Assembly: GCA_018609125.1 (NCBI GenBank)
Contig: JABAYF010000024.1
Span: forward strand, 99,597 to 157,564
Reading direction: 5' to 3'
Source: Candidatus Nanopelagicales bacterium
Lineage (GTDB): Bacteria > Actinomycetota > Actinomycetes > S36-B12
Length of the DNA stretch: 57,968 nt
This document shows, one piece after another, positions 52,205 through 57,968 of the stretch; the stretch's first letter is position 1, and each line of letters opens with the position of its first letter. A model generated the notes under the pieces. It worked only from the letters and a program-made list of their open reading frames with translations. It ran no database searches and was not told where the DNA came from. Position numbers and translations under genes: made by a program.

Positions 52205-53791
52205 ATGGTTAGCGCGCGCGTTGTGATTATCGGCTCTGGTGCAACCGGTGCAGCATTTGCCTGGCGTGCAGCGACTTCGGGGCTAGATGTGACATGTCTG
52301 GAACGTGGTCGGTGGGCGCTGCCTGAGTCAACACCGAGTGTGAGTTCTGATTGGGAGGTCCGCCGCATCACCGACCGCTCACCCAATCCCAACGTTCGAC
52401 GGTCAGCAGCGGACTATCCGATCCTGGATGACACCTCAGTCATCAAGCCGGCCACGTTCAATGGTGTTGGTGGTAGCACGGTGCTGTGGTCGGCGCATGC
52501 GCCGCGCTTTCGCCCATCGGATTTCAAGGTCGAATCCCTGGATGGCGTTGGCTCGGATTGGCCCATCAACTACTGGGATTTGGCGCCCTACTATGAACTG
52601 AATGACCGCATCGTAGGTGTCTCTGGGCGCAGTGGCGATCCCGGTAATCCGCCGCGAACGCCGAGACAAACACCGCCGGTTCCGCTCGGCGACGCGGGTA
52701 CGCGGGTGGGTGCTGCACTGAATCGGTTGGGCTGGCACTGGTGGCCAACAGATGGTCAGTTGCTCACCGAGTCCTATGACGGAAGGCCAGCCTGCAACGG
52801 TTGCGGCCCCTGCGAAATGGGCTGTTTCACCGGCGCACGCGCATCAGCAGACATCACCTACTGGCCAAAAGCACTGGACGCGGGCGCTCAATTAATTACC
52901 GGGGCAGCTGTTACGCGCATCAATACCGGCCCCGATGGCCTGGCTACGTCGGTCACCTGGTGTGACGAGTCCGGTGATGAGCACCTGACCGAGGCTGATG
53001 TGATCGTGATGGCAGGCAACGGGATCGGCACCCCACGACTCTTGCTCGCTAGCGCTAACCCTTCGCACCCTACTGGGCTGGCCAATTCATCACATCAGGT
53101 GGGCAAGAATCTCATGCTTCATCCGATTGCGGGAGTTACCGGTGTGTGGGACGACCGGGTCGAGGGGTGGTCTGGAAACGACGCGTTCTGCCTACTCACC
53201 CAGCATTTTTATGAGACGGACGAAAGCCGAGGATTCGCGCGGGGGTATGAAATACAACTCACGCGCTCTCAGGGCCCGCTGCTGAGCGCACTCGGCGGGT
53301 TTGGCATGGATATTTCCTGGGGTGAAAATCATCACGAACGCTTCGAGCAGTTGTTCGGACACAGCGCCACCCTGGCGGTGACGTGTGAAGACCTTCCTGA
53401 TGCGCGCAATTTCATTGAATTAGATGCCAGTGCCACCGACGCATTCGGAGTACCTGCCGCACGCATGCACTATTCGGTAGAGGAAAATGCGGATCGCATG
53501 CTGGACCACGGAATTGCATCGGCGACGGAACTGCTGCGGGAGGCAGGAGCTCGTGAGATCTCGACGACCCGCGTTCTGCCCGGAGCAGGTTTTCATCTCA
53601 TGGGAACGGCGCGCATGGGAAGTGATCCGGCGACCAGTGTTGTCGACAGTCATTGTCGAACGCACGATGTGCCGAATCTGTTGATCGTGGATGGATCAGT
53701 GTTCGCCAGTGCTGCTGCGGTCAACCCCACCCCAACGATGCAGGCAATTGCGCTGCGGGCCGCAGACCAACTTGTGGATTCACTGGCATGA
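52205..53791 (+). CDS. GMC-family FAD-dependent dehydrogenase (module B)
   Basis: 528 residues. VVIIGSGATGAAFAWRAATSG (about 6-26) binds FAD, FNGVGGSTVLWSAHAPRFRPS (near 82) follows, and CNGCGPCEMGC (near 199) repeats the CX2CX2CX3C pattern of the module A enzyme. The active-site GFHLMGTARMG and AVNPTPTMQA are intact. No signal peptide. It overlaps its small-subunit gene by four bases (ATGA). The strong similarity to the module A enzyme across the whole length (for instance SDVGSDWPI, GDPGNPPR, RLGWHWWP) shows a duplication. Confidence 0.9.
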   Translation: MVSARVVIIGSGATGAAFAWRAATSGLDVTCLERGRWALPESTPSVSSDWEVRRITDRSPNPNVRRSAADYPILDDTSVIKPATFNGVGGSTVLWSAHAPRFRPSDFKVESLDGVGSDWPINYWDLAPYYELNDRIVGVSGRSGDPGNPPRTPRQTPPVPLGDAGTRVGAALNRLGWHWWPTDGQLLTESYDGRPACNGCGPCEMGCFTGARASADITYWPKALDAGAQLITGAAVTRINTGPDGLATSVTWCDESGDEHLTEADVIVMAGNGIGTPRLLLASANPSHPTGLANSSHQVGKNLMLHPIAGVTGVWDDRVEGWSGNDAFCLLTQHFYETDESRGFARGYEIQLTRSQGPLLSALGGFGMDISWGENHHERFEQLFGHSATLAVTCEDLPDARNFIELDASATDAFGVPAARMHYSVEENADRMLDHGIASATELLREAGAREISTTRVLPGAGFHLMGTARMGSDPATSVVDSHCRTHDVPNLLIVDGSVFASAAAVNPTPTMQAIALRAADQLVDSLA

Positions 53792-54282
53792 ACGCTGCCT
53801 TGAATTCGTTTGTAGCCGGACTCCTGCCGGGCAGTGACATTTGGCCGAGTGGTCTTGAGATCGTTTTCGACGTGGAACTGCCCACAGCTACGATCGAAAT
53901 GCGCCAGGCTTGGGAAGAAGTCTCCACCTGGATCCTGCCACCAACCACCGAGCCGGTTGAACTTCAGCAGGCACTCCAGCGGTACCAGGCGAGCGACTCA
54001 GCAACCTTCGACCAGGGAATGCTCATGGCGTACGGCTGCTACTACTCACATCCACGGGTCCTTGCAGTTATTGAACAACGCTGCGGGTATAGCGCTCGCC
54101 CTCCGCAACCACTGGGACATCCAGTTACTGATCGAGTACAGGTGCACCCGATATCTGCACTCAACGATGTCCGATGGCGACTTGATGGGACCGCGCAAGC
54201 CGAACAGATACAGCAGATACAACGATCACAACCCGCCCATATTTGGACCGAAGAGGAGATATCGACATGGCCCACGTTGTAG
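53788..54282 (+). CDS. Divergent small subunit of the gluconate 2-dehydrogenase subunit 3 type (module B)
   Basis: 164 residues from the ATG at 53788 that overlaps the GMC stop. The overall family match is weak, but ACGCYYSHPRVLAVIEQRCG and the following YSARPPQPLGHPVTD align with YYSHGAVLAALSGRTGYNPGAPQPTGY of the module A subunit, in the same place next to a GMC gene. No signal peptide or Tat motif. The C-terminal 40 residues (LNDVRWRLDGTAQAEQIQQI) are extra. The last 16 bases overlap the RedY-like gene. Confidence 0.7.
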   Translation: MNAALNSFVAGLLPGSDIWPSGLEIVFDVELPTATIEMRQAWEEVSTWILPPTTEPVELQQALQRYQASDSATFDQGMLMAYGCYYSHPRVLAVIEQRCGYSARPPQPLGHPVTDRVQVHPISALNDVRWRLDGTAQAEQIQQIQRSQPAHIWTEEEISTWPTL

Positions 54283-54578
54283 TGCTTTTTAACCTTCTTG
54301 AGGGCGTTGATTTTAGCGAGTACGAGCGGTGGGCGTTGGATAGAGATGTTCCCACCGTTCGCGGATTGCCCTCGGTTGAGTCTTTCCGGGTTCTCGGCGC
54401 AACGACGCTTCTCGGTGGTGGGGCAAGTCCTTACAGCTACATCGAGATTATTGAGGTGACCGGCATAGATGACCTTGTTGCCGATGTTCAGTCACCGGAG
54501 ATGAAAAAAATTGCCGGCGAGTTTGCCGCATTCGCCGACAACCCCACCTTTATCGTCACTAACGAATTGGGATCGTGA
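54267..54578 (+). CDS. RedY-like (HapK) small alpha/beta protein
   Basis: 103 residues from the ATG at 54267, with AGGAG eight bases upstream. HVVVLFNLLEGVDFSEYERWALDRDVPTV and LPSVESFRVLGAT at the start resemble RedY/HapK-like members of the ferredoxin-like dimeric alpha/beta-barrel group, related to EthD. Such proteins bind small hydrophobic substrates; RedY acts in prodiginine biosynthesis. Here it sits inside a catabolic operon, so a role in handling a small intermediate is inferred. Overlaps the preceding gene by 16 bases and precedes the SDR by 4 bases. Confidence 0.65.
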   Translation: MAHVVVLFNLLEGVDFSEYERWALDRDVPTVRGLPSVESFRVLGATTLLGGGASPYSYIEIIEVTGIDDLVADVQSPEMKKIAGEFAAFADNPTFIVTNELGS

Positions 54579-54582
54579 TCTT

Positions 54583-55419
54583 ATGCGCGGATTGAGTGGC
54601 AAGAGCGTCCTTATCACCGGCGCGGGTCGACGCGGTGGTCTGGGCGAGGGCATCGCTCGACGCTTCATTGAAGAGGGCGCCAATGTCATGGTCGCCGACC
54701 TTGATCGTCCCCAGGGTGATCACTTTCCCGAACATGGCGTGCCGGCACAGTCAGAAATGGAAGCCGTTGTGGCTGAACTTGGTGCGCTGGGGCCGGGACA
54801 AGTCGCATCTGTTGTATGTGACGTGCGAGATGAAGCCAACGTAGAACATGCCGTGGCTGCCACCGTTTCGAGGTTCGGTGGCCTGGATGTCTTGGTCAAT
54901 AACGCCGGGATTGGCTATCTCATGAGTCCGATCGTGGAAACGGAATTATCTAACTGGGAGGTGGTGATGGGGGTTAATCTCACCGGCACCTTCCTGGCAA
55001 CCAAGCACGCGGGTAGGCAAATGATTGCCCAGGGGCGCGGTGGGCGGATCATCAATATCTCCTCCCAGGGTGGAAAATCCGGCTTCCCGCACGCCGGTGC
55101 CTACGTGTCAAGTAAACATGGAGTGATCGGATTTACTCGTACGGCCGCCATCGAATTCGGGCCACACAACATCACCGTAAACGCGGTGTGCCCCAATCAT
55201 GTGACGACCGGACTCGGCTCCTGGCAGAACGAGTACTTCTCGAATTTGCTCGGCCAAACACTGGAGGAGTACATGAGCGGAATGATTGGCCGAATTCCGA
55301 TGGGTCGCAATGGACTTCCATCAGATATCGCCGCCACTTGTGCATTTCTCGCAAGTGAGGACGGCGCATACATTTCTGGCGACGCACTCAATGTTTCCGG
55401 TGGCGAAGAGACGCACTAG
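54583..55419 (+). CDS. Short-chain dehydrogenase/reductase (module B)
   Basis: 278 residues from the ATG at 54583. VLITGAGRRGGLGEGIARRF holds the cofactor glycine motif with two extra residues, as in some SDR subgroups; DLDRPQGD follows the second strand, indicating NAD preference. NNAG near 107, serine in NISSQGG (near 158), YVSSK (near 170-174) and YISGDALNVSGG at the end are standard. It may oxidise the alcohol formed or left by the GMC step. Counterpart of the module A SDR but clearly more distant from it than the GMC pair. Confidence 0.9.
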   Translation: MRGLSGKSVLITGAGRRGGLGEGIARRFIEEGANVMVADLDRPQGDHFPEHGVPAQSEMEAVVAELGALGPGQVASVVCDVRDEANVEHAVAATVSRFGGLDVLVNNAGIGYLMSPIVETELSNWEVVMGVNLTGTFLATKHAGRQMIAQGRGGRIINISSQGGKSGFPHAGAYVSSKHGVIGFTRTAAIEFGPHNITVNAVCPNHVTTGLGSWQNEYFSNLLGQTLEEYMSGMIGRIPMGRNGLPSDIAATCAFLASEDGAYISGDALNVSGGEETH

Positions 55420-55467
55420 CACCAGCCGACAGCGACACGACGGTGACCATTACAACAAGGAGGAACC

Positions 55468-56226
55468 ATGTCAGTACGCTCATTACGGATTCAAGAAACC
55501 ACCGGCGAGGTTACTCCTGTCGATGTTGATTTTGTCCGCTGTTACAACCTTGGCTTCACCATGCGCGATGAAGCGAAAATGCAAGCGCATCTGGAGGAGT
55601 GCTACAAACTTGGTGTCAAAGAGTTGATCTGCGATCGTCCGCCGCTGGTAATGCCGATCAGTATGTGGGCCACGTTGACTGACGATGTGATTTCGGTTCA
55701 GCGTCCCAAAACTAGTGGTGAGGTGGAGATCGTCACGATTCAAGATGACGACGGCACCGTGTATGTCACGGTCGGATCTGACCACACTGACCGTTCCCTG
55801 GAAGGCCATGACATTCCCTGGGCAAAGCAGGTGACCCCCAACGTTTTTTCGCCTAACGCGTGGCGCTGGGAAGACGTAAAGGATCACTGGGATCAGATCA
55901 GCATGGAGTGCTGGGTTGTTGACGACGGTGAGCGGGTGAAGTACCAGGAGGCCTCGGTTGCTGAATTTTGGGCGCCAGATGAAATGTTGCAGGGTGTCCG
56001 CGACAGCGTGATTCGGGTACCGGGTGCAATTATCTTGTTCAGTGGCACCGTGGTGTCGATTGAAGAACGGCTTCGTTTCGCTCAGGAATGGACAATCTCC
56101 ATGACCGACCCGGTGTTGGGTAGAACCCTTCAGCACACCTACCGGGTCGAACTGCTGGCCACCGAGGTTCTCAATGATGGTTCGGCCACCGGAGATGTGG
56201 CACGCGGGGCAGCCCTTACCGGCTAG
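55468..56226 (+). CDS. DUF2848 family protein
   Basis: 252 residues with AAGGAGG four bases before the ATG. The DUF2848 hallmarks are clear: LEECYKLGVKELICDRPPLVMPIS near 42, SGEVEIVTI near 83, VTVGSDHTDRSLEGHDIPWAKQ near 100-121 and the WRWEDVKDHWDQISMECWVVDD block near 132. The family is related to fumarylacetoacetate-hydrolase-like folds and occurs beside amidases and amino-acid ABC importers; no reaction is established as far as I know. It ends the plus-strand operon and overlaps amidase 2 by 11 bases, tail to tail. Confidence 0.85.
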   Translation: MSVRSLRIQETTGEVTPVDVDFVRCYNLGFTMRDEAKMQAHLEECYKLGVKELICDRPPLVMPISMWATLTDDVISVQRPKTSGEVEIVTIQDDDGTVYVTVGSDHTDRSLEGHDIPWAKQVTPNVFSPNAWRWEDVKDHWDQISMECWVVDDGERVKYQEASVAEFWAPDEMLQGVRDSVIRVPGAIILFSGTVVSIEERLRFAQEWTISMTDPVLGRTLQHTYRVELLATEVLNDGSATGDVARGAALTG

Positions 56227-57739
56227 ATATCACTTCAATCGCTGACGCGACCTGCAAAATGGTCGCGTCAGCGAAGTGCTTGCCGGTGATGTGCATTCCT
56301 ACGGGTGCACCGTCGATTTGCCCGACCGGAACCGATACGGACGGGTGACCGGTGAGGTTGGTCGCACACGTATTGTGGAAGTAGGACAGGCTCTCCACGA
56401 GCACTCCCTGTCCGGGTGCCGGTAGGTAACCACTCACGCCAGCCGGGGCGGTTGTGGGGTGCACGAGAACGTCCACCTCGCATAGGGCTTTATCGTAGGC
56501 GGTTTTTAGTTTCTGGGTCAGGCGTGCCGCGCTTGCGAGTGAGTCGCCCCGGTGGTGGTCAAGAAAGAGCGAACCAGCGATGGCCACGAGTTTGGTTGGG
56601 TCTGATGCCAATTCAGGATAGGCACTCAGTGCTTGAATGATGCTGGCGATAGGAGTGTCGCCCGCTGGCCCGCGATCAGCACCGGCCTGGCCGTAGGCGC
56701 GCCAGATATTTATTGCTGCGGTCTCGACGAGGAGTGGACCGTAGATGTGGCGTGCCTCGTCGTGCAGTGGGATCGAGATATCGACTACCTGCAGACCCAT
56801 ATTCGTTAGCGCCCAGGCTCGTTCGCGGACAAGTTCCGCTGCGGCCGCGGAGCCGGGAAATTCAGTTTCGCCCTGGGTGGTCAGTTCGAAACCCTCGGTC
56901 AAAATACCGACGCGCAGCCCATCAATACTTTCGCCTAGCGCCGCTCGCGCTAACGGGATTTCGGTTGGGGCACAACGATGATCAATGCCATCAGATCCGC
57001 TGAGCACATCGAGTGCCGCGGCTACCTCGCGAACCGTTCGCGCCATTGGTCCCACATGGTCCAGCCCCCACACCAGACCCTGCACGCCGGTAAAGGGCAC
57101 CAGACCAAAGGTTGGCTTAAGTCCCACCACCCCGCACAGGGCAGCTGGAATGCGGATCGAGCCACCCTGGTCTGCGCCTAGGGCTAGGTCGACCTCGCCG
57201 CTGGTTAACAGGGCGGCACTTCCCGATGATGAACCGCCGGCAGATCTACCGGGAAGGTGGGGATTTTCAACGGGTTGCGGAAGGGAGGTGCACGAAGATC
57301 CACCGATACACAGGTCCTCAGTCGTGGACTTACCGGTGATGATCGCACCGGCATCAAGCAGTCTTCGCACGACCGTTGCGTCCTCGAGGGCGATGTGTTG
57401 GGTACCTTCTTGCATCAATAGTTCAGAACCCATGACCGTGGGTAAACCGGCAACCGCGATGGAGTCTTTGATCGCCACCGAAACCCCGGCTAGGCCACCT
57501 TCATCTTGATCTTGAATCGAGCAGCGCCAAGCCCAGGCAGATGACTCGGTGATCCCCGGTGGTCGCCCAGCATCCTTGCGTGGCACAGGTTCAGGACAAT
57601 GTTTGGTGTCGAGTTCAGCTAGCCGCCGATAGGAGTCGGTAAGTCCGCCAATTGCGGCGGTGAATTCTGGTAGCCGATCATGATCCAGTGACCAGCCAAA
57701 CTGTGCTGCTGTGTCAACGATTTGGTCGGACAAACGCAT
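56216..57739 (-). CDS. Amidase signature family hydrolase 2
   Basis: 507 residues from the ATG at 57739, 13 bases after the upstream transporter stop; the longer frame overlaps that gene. Triad intact: lysine in VAIKDSIAVAG near 101, serine in GRSAGGSSSGSAAL near 178, nucleophile serine in GADQGGSIRIPAALCG near 201. The full length is normal for the family. It probably hydrolyses an amide in the pathway of module B. A 13-bp hairpin lies inside its last codons. Possibly co-transcribed with the upstream EamA-type transporter. Confidence 0.9.
   Translation of the reverse strand: MRLSDQIVDTAAQFGWSLDHDRLPEFTAAIGGLTDSYRRLAELDTKHCPEPVPRKDAGRPPGITESSAWAWRCSIQDQDEGGLAGVSVAIKDSIAVAGLPTVMGSELLMQEGTQHIALEDATVVRRLLDAGAIITGKSTTEDLCIGGSSCTSLPQPVENPHLPGRSAGGSSSGSAALLTSGEVDLALGADQGGSIRIPAALCGVVGLKPTFGLVPFTGVQGLVWGLDHVGPMARTVREVAAALDVLSGSDGIDHRCAPTEIPLARAALGESIDGLRVGILTEGFELTTQGETEFPGSAAAAELVRERAWALTNMGLQVVDISIPLHDEARHIYGPLLVETAAINIWRAYGQAGADRGPAGDTPIASIIQALSAYPELASDPTKLVAIAGSLFLDHHRGDSLASAARLTQKLKTAYDKALCEVDVLVHPTTAPAGVSGYLPAPGQGVLVESLSYFHNTCATNLTGHPSVSVPVGQIDGAPVGMHITGKHFADATILQVASAIEVISSR
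56231..56278. terminator. Hairpin within the amidase 2 3' end, possible terminator for the convergent DUF2848 operon
   Basis: A perfect 13-bp stem pairs 56240-56252 with 56261-56273 around an 8-base loop, extended by 5 more pairs (56231-56235 with 56274-56278). It starts five bases after the DUF2848 stop. No T-run follows on the plus strand. Confidence 0.6.
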
Positions 57740-57752
57740 TATTGGCTCAGGC

Positions 57753-57968
57753 TTACGGTGCGTCAAGACGAGTGTCCTTTCTTCGATCTCCGTAGATAAC
57801 CAGCGCAACACCACAGATGACAAGTGGAGCGGCAATCACACTCACCTGGTCTGGCCACACGCCGAGAACCACAACGGATAAGACCATCGCAACCACCGGA
57901 TTGGTGAAAGCGTAGGTGGAGGCCACCGAAACTGAGGTGAGCGCGGTGATCCGATAGAACACGACGAG
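57753..57968 (-). CDS. EamA/DMT-superfamily transporter (partial, only the C-terminus visible)
   Basis: About 71 C-terminal residues; the start is beyond the right edge. FYRITALTSVSVASTYAFTNPVVAMVLSVVVLG is the conserved last-but-one helix pair of EamA domains, followed by APLVICGVALVIYG and a charged tail. It should move a metabolite across the membrane. Its stop is 13 bases before amidase 2. Confidence 0.8.
   Translation of the reverse strand, partial: LVVFYRITALTSVSVASTYAFTNPVVAMVLSVVVLGVWPDQVSVIAAPLVICGVALVIYGDRRKDTRLDAP

Overview
The window comes from an actinomycete (Actinomycetota) chromosome, moderately GC-rich and densely coded, probably not far from the replication origin. Two blocks support this. 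The block trxB-trxA-cwlM / sigM with a partner membrane protein / pseudokinase / murJ / DUF6049 / Nudix / pcnA is a hallmark of actinobacterial origin regions. The block ino1-PadR / DUF5318-ponA-GT87-rpsF-ssb-rpsR-rplI is another. From memory the two lie close together in Streptomyces and on opposite sides of dnaA in Mycobacterium. The genus cannot be fixed from this sequence. No tRNA, rRNA, CRISPR array, transposase or integrase was seen, and no gap between genes exceeds 200 bases.

Layout. 1-13.9 kb is the cell-envelope and redox block: a partial D-Ala-D-Ala-ligase-family gene, an aminotransferase, cwlM, trxA, trxB, an ECF sigma factor with its putative anti-sigma protein, a stand-alone pseudokinase, murJ, a DUF6049 protein and a Nudix hydrolase, all on the minus strand, with pcnA divergent. 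13.9-19.8 kb holds membrane and export genes, including an unusual single polypeptide that joins a secreted alpha/beta hydrolase, a membrane helix and an ABC ATPase, coupled to its permease. 19.9-31.3 kb is the second conserved block (DUF5522, methyltransferase, ino1, PadR regulator, DUF5318, an MFS exporter, the bifunctional PBP, GT87, a lipoprotein, exonuclease III, rpsF-ssb-rpsR-rplI), closed by a strong terminator. 31.3-35.0 kb has a UbiB/ABC1-type kinase and a DrrAB-type ABC exporter; dnaB, common after rplI elsewhere, does not appear.

35.0-57.97 kb is an accessory catabolic region. It has two parallel modules. Each has a GMC-type FAD dehydrogenase carrying a four-cysteine motif, a small partner resembling gluconate 2-dehydrogenase subunit 3, and an SDR dehydrogenase. 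Module A (37.9-46.5 kb) adds a PuuE-like polysaccharide deacetylase, a crotonase lacking the usual catalytic glutamates, an amidase, a PaaK-like acyl-CoA ligase and an MmgE/PrpD protein. Module B (46.7-57.7 kb) adds a complete peptide-type ABC importer (binding protein, two permeases, fused double ATPase), a RedY-like small protein, a DUF2848 protein and a second amidase. The modules meet at a palindromic, apparently bidirectional promoter at 46578-46614. A reasonable reading is uptake of an amide- or ester-like small molecule, hydrolysis, oxidation of alcohol groups, CoA activation and crotonase chemistry. The substrate cannot be named from sequence, and no regulator gene is present in the cluster. 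This is the best candidate for an undescribed system here.

Regulation. At least twelve genes have a TANNNT box 6-8 bases before their start codon, mostly without a convincing Shine-Dalgarno sequence, which suggests widespread leaderless transcription. This pattern was used to choose several starts.
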